Assembly (NCBI GenBank): GCA_015680685.1
Contig: MNCI01004706.1
Span: 201,825-265,824 of the forward strand
Reading direction: 5' to 3'
Length of the DNA stretch: 64,000 bases
Source: Gnetum montanum
Taxonomy: Eukaryota; Streptophyta; Gnetopsida; Gnetales; Gnetaceae
The translations under genes and the position numbers were made by a program. The notes beneath the pieces were generated by a model, which worked only from the letters and a program-made list of their open reading frames with translations, made no database searches and had not been told where the DNA came from. This document shows, in pieces, positions 33,608 through 44,445 of the stretch (position 1 is the first letter of the stretch; every line of letters begins with the position of its first letter).

Positions 33608-36463
33608 TATAAAATTTTCAAAGACATGATGAATTCTAAAATAGTACCTAAAGGTAGAGGCTCCTATGATACTGAAGATCCTTCATTAGATTCTAACACC
33701 AGTGGAGGTTGACACTGACCTATTACTACTACTACTTCTACTGGAAGTTTGAAATAATCTAACAATGCTTTTATATTTTCTTCTTTTCCACATGGATTGT
33801 AAGTAGTCCATATGGCTTCACTAATGTGGGCTAGTACAGGGATGTTCCATAGGCATGGTATCAAAGGAAACAGTTCCTTCTTGTTAACAAACTAGACTGT
33901 GAATTTCTTATGTTCGATGCGAAATGTCTTTACTAGGATTTGTAGCTCATGATAGTCATTCATCCTTTTGGTTAGGATCTAAGAAATAGATCATTGATAA
34001 ATAACTTGCTCTTGAGAACTTCAAGTTTTTCTTTGGGTATCTCCAACTATTATTTTGTCTCTTTATGATGCTTGAATTATACCTCATAAAAAATGTAGGA
34101 ATTGGCCACATGTTTTTCTAATTCAAACCTTGGTCTTCTTGCTATCAACATCACTAGGTTTGTGTAATATAGGTTGGTGAGCTCTATATATTTTAGCATC
34201 TCCTTGATTTGCAACTTCCTTAAGTAGATTTCAACTTTTTTGTATGTGTTCAATTCATTAAATATGGGCTATCATAGATCACCTTGTTTTTGGGGTTGCA
34301 GAAGGGCTTCATTCATCTTTTCCTTTGTTAATCGAATCCTCTTGTCATTGACCTTTTTAAGAAGCTTAACCTAGTTCCTATAATGGTGTTTCACCTCTTC
34401 AAATTTTAGGACTTCGTTCTTCCAAGTGGTTACTACAATGGTTGTCTTTTGATGAAGTGCATGGACTTCCTTCATCAAGAGATTATGGTTCTACACTATC
34501 AACCTCCTTAGATCTAGATTTTCTTTGGCTAGCGACTTCTGCTATTGGAAAATGAATTTGACCATTTCATTCTTTTGTTTCTTAATATTATATAGGAAAT
34601 GATTATCTTTAGTTAAGATCAGGTTCTCCTTTCAAACTTGTAACAAGCCCTTGTTGGTGTTGAAGACCATGGCTTCTGACAATGACACATTGAAGATCAC
34701 TATCTCCTTTGCATTTTCAACCTCTTGTAATCTATGCTAAAGCTACTAGATAGCTTCATTCCTAGTATGTTCTAGCCTAGGAATGGTAGGGAGGAAGAGA
34801 TGAGCAAATAACTTAGCAATCTTGATAGCCAACTAATAATTGGAATTGGTGTCTTCCTTCAGTTGAGAATTAGTAATTAGCGATTTTTCCTTCATCTCAA
34901 GTAGCTACAACTAGTTTGTAGTGATCTCATCTAAAAGATCGAAGATCTTTAGAAGTGGTTTCCTAGTTTTTACTAGTTGTTCCAATACTTCCTCATGTTG
35001 GACAATGTCTAATTAACCACTCCCTAATCCTAAAATTTCATGAATGTCTACCATTGCAACAATATCTTGTATGGTTGCTATAGGATCATTCAGGGATTTA
35101 GCCACCCTATCAACCATTACTTCTATCATTGTCTCCTTATCCTTGTGTTGTATAACTAGGATAGTTGTCTCTAGACCTTCCTCCAACCTAATGAAAATGG
35201 TTGTAACATTTCTTGAAATTTCAGGGAATGTTTATCTAGGAATGGAAACCATGAAATCTTTATCATTTGGATTGGATCTTCCTGGTGCTTGGTTCCTTTG
35301 AGGTAAGAATAACGGGGCTATTTCCCAATCTAGCCAACTGATGATCCTAGTGACCTTGTTGAGATGGCTCAAGGCTAGATAGTAAATCAAGGACTCCCCA
35401 CCACTTACTAAGCCTTGTTGTTACTCCTATAGCCTTCTAAGCCATTCATGGATCCAAGTGCCTCTGGTGTAGTTTCTCCTACATGTGGTGATGGCAATGG
35501 TCTCTCCTCCTCTTATAGCTTAGATATTTCCTTATCCTTCATAATCTCCTATCATGATGTGACAAGAGAATGACTTATCATATTATTGGCATAGTGTGCT
35601 ATCCCTTCCCTCTCTCACAATTTGAAAATGAGGCATGAAAAGTGGAGCTTCTTACTTCCCTTCTCATTTTTCTTAAAGTGCCTTTTGATCTCCAAATAAG
35701 TGAGTTGGGAAAGGTTGAATGAGAAATTTTCACTTAGAGCAGTGCATGCCCAAGTAGAGAAGGTTGTGATCTTGCTAGGTCTCACTATTGGATTTAGGCT
35801 ATAGGAATCTTGAAATGCACATACTCCACTTTTGTGAGGGCACTATACTTCTTACAGTTTACTCCATAGCAATGTTGAATCCATTCCTTCTTAGCTTTAG
35901 GATTTCTTATGTAGAAATTTCTACCAACTTTTTCCTAGTGTTGGGAAAACTGAGAACCTTTGCAATGGCCTCAATTGAGTAGGAAATGGTGATGTATTTG
36001 ATCTTTATGGATCTATCTTCATGTAGGTGTTTCAGAATAGGTAACTCTCCCTAGTATACCATTCTTCACTATTGGAGAGAATGGGCCACATGGGAGACCC
36101 ATATAGTTTTGTGGGGAGTTTTTCCAACACTAATCCCAAGAAGGATTGAAGTTCAACTCTTGGAGAATGGAACTGTGGACCTCTTTGGTTCTTATTTTCT
36201 CTACAGAGGTCTCTATAAGAGTAACTTTTAGGTTAGACCTTGGCCTAGAACTTCATCCTACCTAGATTGGGTTGTTTCTGTAGTGGGAATCTATTGAATA
36301 AATTTCACTTTAGGCTCCTCTTGAAGAGATCTCGTTGCATAGGTCACTTTAGCTGCTTAATCCTAGGCTATTGTGCTTATTGTTGTTGGCCCCTTCCTCC
36401 TCTTGGTTGCTTTTCCCTAGGTTGGAAAGGCCCTTCCTCTTACAATGCTTTCTTTGGTGCCAT
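33608..36463 (-). pseudogene. Extra ORF of element C, exon 2: long coiled-coil protein
   Basis: Collinear with 12521-15382 of element A. It opens MAPKKAL after the acceptor-like TAATCATAG, has the Gly/Arg-rich stretch (EKQPRGGRGQQQ), the GSPMWPI segment near 36090, then a long Leu/Glu/Lys-rich coiled-coil-like region, and ends near EPLPLGTI. Stops are frequent and the longest surviving frame is 66 aa (33664-33864). Preservation of the layout in two diverged copies argues the ORF was under selection before they died. Function unknown. Confidence 0.55.
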
Positions 36464-36754
36464 CTATGATTAGAAACATAACCTAGGATTAGCCTTTTAC
36501 TTCATAACCCTTAGTTCTTTTGATACCTTTCTTATTAGACTTGATTATGCTTAGGCTTATTTGTGATCTTGGTGGATTATGTTAATTTAATATTATTTTA
36601 TTAATTAGCTACCAGAGTTTGTTTGTTAGGTTTAACCCACTTGGGATGAGTAATTTAATATTATTTTAATGGATCAACCTTGGGAAGTTAAGAAAACTTC
36701 AAAAAAAATCTAGAAGAAACTAAAGGTTTATGTTCCCCATAATGTAAAGCATAC
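36464..36754 (-). other. Predicted intron of the extra ORF, element C (291 bp)
   Basis: Donor GAAG|GTATGC and acceptor TCTAATCATAG|ATGG on the minus strand occupy the same positions as in element A. Confidence 0.5.
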
Positions 36755-36860
36755 CTTCAGTAGCTCAAGAATTGAAAAATGGGTTGAATTGGGTTAGTGG
36801 TTTAAGAGCTATGGCTATTGGAAGGAACTTAGGCTCTAGAAAATTTGTAAAAATATTCAT
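36755..36860 (-). pseudogene. Exon 1 of the extra ORF, element C
   Basis: It reads MNIFTNFLEPKFLPIA and on to NPFFNS, a stop, then ATEG at the donor. It aligns with MPKKFLQFFRAQNLPKP...PAVIG of element A. The ATG is about 50 bp past the TATA box. Confidence 0.4.
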
Positions 36861-36909
36861 GCTTTAGTGCAAAATGGTGCAAAATGATGCAAAAATGGTT
36901 AAGTGTCCC

Positions 36910-37010
36910 ATGTATATATAGTGTTTTTGTACTGTGTTAATGAGGATGCATTGATGTAGCTACTTTGATGAATTCGACTACATTGACAGGATTGCATCGA
37001 TGTAGTTATA
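36910..37010 (-). promoter_or_regulatory. Internal U3-like promoter of element C (CATCGATG/GATGCATC-type array and TATA)
   Basis: On the minus strand the motifs run ACATCGATGCAATCC, ATCAATGCATCCTCATTAAC, then CACTATATATAC (36922-36911). The C LTR has GATGTATCCCCATTAAC in its U3 (around 33337-33353), very near GATGCATCCTCATTAAC here. The exon 1 ATG follows. Confidence 0.5.
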
Positions 37011-38400
37011 TTTAATAATACTTTCATATGAAAAGTGAGGAAACTTGACAAGTTCTAAAATGAAACAAGAGTTCAATTGAAGCTAGAAAAACATAGAAGA
37101 ATGATACAAAGATAGAAGAGGGTTGTAATTACGTTGGAAGAGGAGAGTGGATTGGAGTTGGATAAAATAGTAGTGCCAAAAGAAAGCAAGATTGGACTTG
37201 TAAAATATACGTGGGTGAGATCAATTAGAGAAATGACCAAGGGATAGGAAGTTTAACCTAAAGAGATCAAAGGGTATGCAAGTGGTTCCTTCCCAAAGTA
37301 AAGTTATGCCTATGATGCCATTGCATGCTCTCATCACAAGGAGTTTGTAGGCATCAAGGATGATTAATGGTCAATATAAGTGAAAATTCAAATCCATGTG
37401 AGAGATTATCCAAGGATTATCTCACTTCCATAACAAATACATCAATTGACAATGATAAGAGGAAACAAGGTGATTAGTGGTGAGGTAAGAATGATGGTAG
37501 AGAGAGAGTGGTAGTTAGGTGATCTAGATCTAGATCACGTGAAATCCTTGTGGAGTTTATGATTAAGATAATTTGATACTAGTTCATCCCTAGTTAAGAA
37601 GAAGTCCATTCAATTGATAGTGACATAGAATTAATATATCCTTTCTCAACACCCATAAAAAGTACATAATAACTCCCATAGGAAAATCACCACTCTAAGA
37701 GAAGAAGGAAGAAAGGGCCTTAGTTAGAGGGATGCCTTTAGGCATGAGTAACATGTCTTTCTAGCCTCATAACTAGTGCTTGTAGCCCATTATTATGTCT
37801 AAGGGATGTACTTTGAATTCCCATAGAGACCACACCATGTAAAGACATGCTTCCTATTATGATTAACAATAGGAGTGGTGATCTACCAATGAGAGATAAT
37901 AAAACTTAAAAGGAAAGTTGAAAAGAGCATATAACAAATCTCCTTGAGGTCACACCCTTATCCATTCCTACTTGGTCCATTCTGAGTTTGTTAAGTAATA
38001 ATATTATTAATTAGTTTAAGTTTCAATTGTGGAAGGACCTTGAAAGAGTAAATGGAATGGATGGATGTTGTGGACTCAATGCCTGATATCATCAGAAAAT
38101 TAACAATATGTTATTCAAGGACATAATTTAGAGATAAAATTTGATCATTTAGTAATTAATCATAATATTAAATATTGCATTTATTAACTTCTAGTAGTAG
38201 TAGTAGCCATGGTAAAAACTCAAGATTTTGTAACAAACAAAAGAAAACAACACAAAAGATAAAACCAAACATGGTAAAATTAAAAGAAAGAAATGAGAAA
38301 ATATATAAAAAAGTAGTAAACTATTCAAGAAAAATGAAAAAAATATGAAAAATAGGATAAAATAAATAGGTGAAAATTTGGGGATCCTTCACAAAATATT
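37011..38400. other. Conserved region without ORFs, element C
   Basis: It aligns with 15925-18200 of A, for example TATGCAAGTGGTTCCTTCCC at 37274. The A-rich block is at 38230-38375. I see no gene. Confidence 0.5.
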
Positions 38401-38429
38401 AATATGAGTGGCTATCTCTCTCATGAATA

Positions 38430-40740
38430 AGTTGAAAGGAGAAGATCCAAAAAATAGTGCATGTTCATCCATCTACTTAGGTGTTAGTGCTACTAGTTAT
38501 TCTAGGTTTTAAGAAAGGCTTCACTTGTTGGATGTTGACTAACAACTATTTCTTTGGACTTGAATGATGATAAATTGTCATGGCACCATAAGGAAAAATT
38601 GTATGAATGATGTAAGGTTCTTCTCATATGATTTAAAACTTTGTATGTTCTAATACATGCATGGTTCCAATAAAGAACCTTATCACCCATTTGAAAATGT
38701 AGCACCTATAAAGTGAGTTTCATTATCAAAAATAAGTACCCTAGAAATACCAAACCTATTTACCACATTCTATTAAATAAATTGTACTGTAGTGGAAGAT
38801 GAATAGTTAATGATGACTATAGCTTTGGTTTCACTTAGTGCAATACTCAACTACTACAATGATATACACCTTCCCATTGGACAAGGGGTTGATGGACCCC
38901 ATGAAGTCAATGCCCTAGAGGTCAAAATGATCCAACAATTAGAACCACTATTAGGGTCATTCCATTCATATGGTCATTCCTGCATCTCTTTGGCAACAGT
39001 TGTATGAACAAGAAAATTGATGGACTCCCTAAGAATTGTTAGCCAAAAGTATCTTGCCATGAGGGTTTTCACAACCATCCTTCGCCCTGCATAATGTCCC
39101 CTACAAGAACATTCATGAGCATCCTGGAGGATCTATAGTTGTTTAGCATCAGGCACACACCATCATACTAAGCCATCATCACAAACCTTGTAAAGGTTAT
39201 TGTTGATCTCCATGTAATGCTTGACTTGCTGAAGAAACTATGGTTTCTTCTTGTTGTCCCATTCTTGAAGAGTCTCCTAAGTGAGTAGATAAGAGAGGAA
39301 TTAATTATACCAATTAGAACCTTTAGGACCTTAAACTTCAACAAATTTGTTCAAGAGAAGTTCATATAGAAATTGATTAGATAAAAATCCCTCATCCTCT
39401 TTGCTCTCACATCATAATCAAGACAAGTGATTAGCAACCATATTCTTAGTTTTCTTTCTATCCACCATCATAAGATTGAAATTTTGTAGAATCACTAGCC
39501 ACTATATGACATGGGGATCATTGCTAGCTTATCCATTAGGAACCTGATGGCACTATGGTTTGTGTGCACAAAGATATGATATCCAAGCACATAATGCATG
39601 AATTTCTCTAAGGCATACACCATTGTCATGAGCTCTTTTTCCATAGTGGTGTAGTTTAAATATGTGCTCATAATGCTTCTTGTTGTACAATGAATGTAAT
39701 AAGGTTGTTTCTAATTATTGAATTATATAAGCATGACCTCCTATGCATAATTAAATGCATCCATCATGATGTGTAAGGTTTTGGACCAATCTAGAGCATG
39801 TAGAATGGGAGTCTCTATGAGCTTCTGCTTTAACTACTAGAATTATAGTTTGTATTTCTTAATGCAGTTGAAGGGTGCATCCTTCTTTATTAGCTCTATC
39901 AATGGCTTAGCAAATCTTGAGAAGTTATCGATGAAATGCCAATAATAACTAGTATGTTTAAGGAGTGACCTTACATATTTTACTATTTCAGGCTATTTGA
40001 TAATTCCTTGGATGATCCATACTTTCTCTGAGTCCACCTCAATCCCTTTTTCTAAAATTTGGTGCCAAAAAACTATGTCTTTTTAGACCATCAAGTGGTA
40101 CTAGTTGAGCTTCAGATTAATTTTCATGCATTATTGAAGCACATGCTCAAGATGGTCTAAGGCTTACTCAAGAGTAGTACCATAGGTAGATAAGTCATCC
40201 ATGAAGACTTCTACCCCATTATTAATTTGCTATTGAAAGATGATAAGCACCAAGCATTGAAAAGTAGTAGGAGTGTTACATAGGCCAAAGGGCATCTTTC
40301 TCTATGTAAAAGTCTCCCAGGGACTTGTGAACATTGTTTTGGTTTGATCCTTTTATGTGATTTGAATATGGTTATAGCCACTATGATCATCTAAAAGGAT
40401 GCAATAGCAATTTCCTATAATGATGTCCAACACTTGGTCAACAAATGACAATGAAAAATGATCTTTGAAGGTTTCCATGTTCAAAAACTTGAAGTCTATG
40501 AAAATATCTCACTTTGCTTCTTTCTTATGTACAATCACAATTGTGCTAACCTATTCACTATCTGCAACTGAAGATATGAACCCATTCTTAATAGTTGTTC
40601 TACTTCTTCCTTGAAAACTTTCTTAAGTTTTGGATTTAACCTTCTTTGTAGTTGTCTTTTTGACTTGGTGGAAGAGTTTGTATATATGCAATGTTGGCAT
40701 ATCCATGGATCTATCCTTGTTAGTTCATGATATAATAAAG
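38430..40740 (-). pseudogene. pol of element C, part 2: RT, RNase H, integrase remnants
   Basis: RT: about 40740-39850; the catalytic region aligns with that of A, and the site of the MDD motif (about 40190-40215) reads MDDLSTYG. RNase H: about 39850-39300. Integrase: the N-terminal and first-Asp part lies near 39000-38800, then FDNETHF near 38730, after which about 330 bp present in A are missing, and the C-terminal part resumes in the frame 38705-38502 (HFQMGDKVLYWN). The core with the third catalytic residue is deleted. Element D separates this block from the start of pol. Confidence 0.75.
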
Positions 40741-40745
40741 AAAAG

Positions 40746-41572
40746 TGATGAGTGGCGAGGTACCCCTACACTCAACCATATGAATACGAGCATTACATGC
40801 ACGATCTAGTCAAACTCCACAGACGGACTAGTTGTGGCATCTAGACAGTTAGCCTTAGGTCATAGTTCACTGTCTTCCCACCTGAACTAGTATTAACTTT
40901 ATTATGTATGGTTTAGTCCAAAGTGAGGTGTATGATGTGTTTCTAACCTAATGCTACTCCTGAAGGCAATGGAAGGTAATATTTTCTAAGCTAAGAGAGA
41001 AAGGGTGAGAGAGAATCTAAGCTAGTCTAAGTGCGATGAGCATCCATTCCTTGATCATCCATACACATCTTGGACTTCGTGCACAACTACTACTGGGATT
41101 ACCAAGTGTAGATCCTAGGTATGCTACTGGGTTACCAAGTAGTCACACTTNNNNNNNNNNNNNNNNNNNNNNNNNNNNNNNNNNNNNNNNNNNNNNNNNN
41201 NNNNNNNNNNNNNNNNNNNNNNNNNNNNNNNNNNNNNTCATGTGCGTGTTCAAGTACATCACACTTGAATAAAGGATGTTGTACAATTACAATCANCAGT
41301 CATGTGTGTGTTCAAGTACATCACACTCGAATAAAGGATGTTCTACAATTACAATCACCACACTACGGGCATACACTGAGAGGAAAAGGGTTGAGAGGAA
41401 AAATGTAAACTAAAATCAAAACTAACTCTAAAATGACTACTTACTCCTCTGGATCTATCTACCTCTTATTTATAGATGAGGAGATAGGCTACGATATTAC
41501 GTACATGATATTGTGTCATCTGTGATATTATGGATGCAATATCGTGGCTGTCAGCAAATTCATGACTTATCA
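40746..41572 (-). repeat. 3' LTR of element D (contains gap and duplicated contig ends)
   Basis: It starts TGATGAGTGGCGAGG and ends CATGACTTATCA. N run 41151-41237; after it, a 59-bp segment is present twice around the N at 41296. Minus TATA at about 41463-41474; GATATT/ATATCG motifs at 41488-41546. Confidence 0.9.
41151..41237. other. Assembly gap (87 N)
   Basis: It lies inside the 3' LTR of D. The matching stretch of the 5' LTR is about 47045-47195. Confidence 0.95.
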
Positions 41573-41600
41573 TACCCCCATGACTGAATGAAAACTCATC
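41573..41600 (-). other. Polypurine tract region, element D
   Basis: On the minus strand it reads CATTCAGTCATGGGGGTA next to the LTR. Confidence 0.7.
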
Positions 41601-41749
41601 CTCGAGTTAAACTGAGAACAAGCTCCATTGATTACATAGTAGATAGGTATGGGATTATTGACTAGCTAGAATGGATTCATGCCACAGTGTGGAGTCAAAT
41701 CAAAATTGAGACATAACACGAAATAAAATCCTATGATTACAAAATTGGA

Positions 41750-42523
41750 TCGAACTCATGTAGTTCCTGGTGGCGGTGACTCCTCCATGGGTGTCTTTTC
41801 CTTTTCTTGTACTCTAGGTCTTGGGATTTGATGGCATCAAAGTATGGCCTGGAGTTTCTCCTCTTGTAAGGCCTTGAGTGCCTTAGCATGCACGTAAGTT
41901 TGCACTTATGTCATAGAGGCATCCCAGTCAGCCTTCTCTTTTTCTTCCGCCACCCTTTTATTCTTTATCAACAGTTTATTAAGTTGCTCGATTCTAAAAG
42001 TGTCCAGTTGGTTCTAAGCAACCTTTGACCTTGTATTCGAAAGGTTTAATATTTCTGAAATGGCTTGAACAGAGAGATCAATAGTCACACCACAAATGTT
42101 AACTATGGTGCCTTCTTCTTTGTTGTGCCAAAATTGGTACATTTCCCCTAAGTACTAGGCACTGCTTTCAGAGAAGGTAGGCCATAATGGGGATCCTTTG
42201 AGGTGATCCCTAATGGCCTCCATAGAAAATTCTGTGAAAGGTCCAACGTTTGATTCCATGATCATTACAGTGAATATGGACCTTTCATGGATGGTCTGAA
42301 CACAATCCTAGGGCAACGTGATATATTATCCCTGTTCAAACACTACATCGGCTCCTCCTTCCACTTATCTTGATTGTACAGTAGTAGGGTCTTCTTGGTG
42401 GGTACTAAATGATTTTTTCTCCTACTCTGCATGTTGTTCGGTAGGAACTTTTCCTTTACCTCTCCTAAGTCATTCGATTGCACCTTGAGCAGGACCTTCC
42501 TGTTGTCTGTGTTTCGGGGCCAT
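41750..42523 (-). pseudogene. Remnant of the extra ORF, element D
   Basis: It opens at ATG 42523 after the acceptor-like TGTGATTACAG and reads MAPKHRQQEGPAQG before a stop. NVGPFTEFSMEAI and GSPLWPTFSESS (about 42260-42170) match the conserved segment of A and B. A short Leu/Lys-rich part at 41880-42080 may be a stub of the coiled coil. Ends near 41750. Confidence 0.5.
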
Positions 42524-43050
42524 CTGTAATCACACGGGGCCAATCGTTAGTAAGGTTGTTACCAAAGTTAGGTTATACCTTACTGCTTGCCTTAATAGAT
42601 TTACTTTATTTCTGTGTGATGTTAATTATTGGAAGAACATGTCCCCGAAAGATTATAATGTTGAGTCCTCTTTGCTTAGGGGGTTTTCAAATTTAATTTT
42701 CTGGTATAGCTAAGGGGATGAAATTTTTTTTGACACATTTTATTCTTAATTCTACAACTAATTACCCTTAAATATGTCCTTCGGGTGATGATGAATTTCA
42801 AACATTTATGCACTATTCAGTGTGTGCCCCTCCCCCACAACTAAGCTAAACACTCCAGGTTCAAGTAGGTTCAAATGGAATGAAAATCGGAGTACCAGTG
42901 AGCAAGTTATGGATATGAAAGTAAGGGATATGCAATCATGAGTCATAGAGAAGAATTTGAAAAACTTCCCCTACGTGAACAGTTGCAAATGATGTTAATT
43001 AGAACAGGGGGGTCATGTATATATATTTTCATTGAAGTTAGGGCACTTAG
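42524..43050 (-). promoter_or_regulatory. Leader region with TATA but no palindrome array, element D
   Basis: It aligns with 28058-28560 of B. The TATA-like ATATATATAC (43016-43027, minus strand) is retained, but the roughly 110 bp of GATATC sites found upstream of it in B are absent; flanking sequence (AAGTGCCCTAACTTCAA) resumes directly. Confidence 0.5.
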
Positions 43051-44445
43051 AGAATGTACCAAATTTTTAATATTTCTTTTGAAATTCAACAATGTAAACT
43101 AAGGGCATATGGATGATTGTTAAAGGGTTCCAGGGTAATTCAACTAGTCCTGGCGGCACGAAAATTATCATGGTGTGGAATTTATCAATAAGGCCCTCGG
43201 ATGGTAGAGAAAAAGGCTATGTGATGATTCATAGGAACGTTGAATCGGAGGGATAGTAATAAGGGAAAGAATATCATGAATAATATTCTAAGGGTAATAA
43301 ATGGTGTGTGTGAGCTGTGTCATAAGTGAAAATTACAAAAGATTACACAAGTGGGTCCTCCCCAAAGCAGGTTCCAACCAATAATGCCCTTGTGTAACCA
43401 CACTTAAAAGTGTCCATGGGCACTAGAAGGGTTAAATGTAATCCGCACTGATTCCACAAAACACACATATGTAAATATCACTGGAATCAGGTAAGAATTC
43501 TATGTTACACATGACACAAGCTACAATTACACAAATAGTGAGATGAGACGAACTATAGAAGGGATTGTAGAGATTGGGACATGAGGTAACTGACCCAGGG
43601 CATAGTGAATCATGCATGTAAAGCATGATTAATGTGTCATTAACTAGTCGTTCCAAGATCAGGACCAAGTCCATTCCTCTACTCAGTGACATCACATTGT
43701 TTCATCCCATGATGAGCAACTATGAGAGTACCATAACAACAAGGCGTATGATCACTTGGCATTTTATTCAAGGGAGGAGTGATTTTTGTTTTGTGGCACT
43801 TCCTCTTCTTTTTTTTTCTTTTTTTTAATACTGAATCCAGAGAAGCCGCCAACCTTTAAGCATGGGTGCATGTCTTTCCAGTGGGACCCCCTAAAACAGT
43901 ATTGGATTTTCGAGTGCCCTTTTAATTACTCTTACTTCCATTTTTCATTAGATCTACAAGGATCTTAGTACAACCACGTTGCATGATAACTTCCACAGAT
44001 GTCACCAAAGAGAATCCTTAAGTCCCCTTAATGTCACACCGTAATCATTCCCTCTTGGTCCATCCTTCTTCATTCTAGGTACAATGAACACAAAATTAAT
44101 TATAAGTCTTAAGAATTTCAAGGATATCACTGTACCCTCGAACAAAACCTCTTATTTGTAGAATGGATGAGTGGGTGTAATGGGCTCACTATCCACATAA
44201 TTGATCACTCAAGACTTGATAACATAGAACACACCTCAACCAACGAGCCACATGAGTGTCTTACTCGTAGATGAGATTACTTATAAAAAGATAAAAAGAC
44301 CAAAAAGACAAAAAGATAANCTTGTAGATGAGATTACTTATAAAAAGATAAAGAGACCAAAAAGACAAAAAGATAAAACAAGAAGTTAAAAGATGAAAAA
44401 TTGGAAAACAAAAATTGTAAAATTAAAGAAAATGAAAAATAGTTA
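43051..44445. other. Conserved region without ORFs, element D
   Basis: Counterpart of 28691-30040 in B (for example GATCACTTGGCATTTTATTC at 43750). An A-rich block at 44281-44420 is partly duplicated around the N at 44320. No conserved protein is seen. Confidence 0.5.

Noticed and set aside
36267-36473. Plus-strand 68-aa Cys/Leu-rich frame as a secreted peptide
   Set aside because: It is antisense to the Gly/Arg-rich start of the extra ORF of element C, which is conserved in A, B and D.
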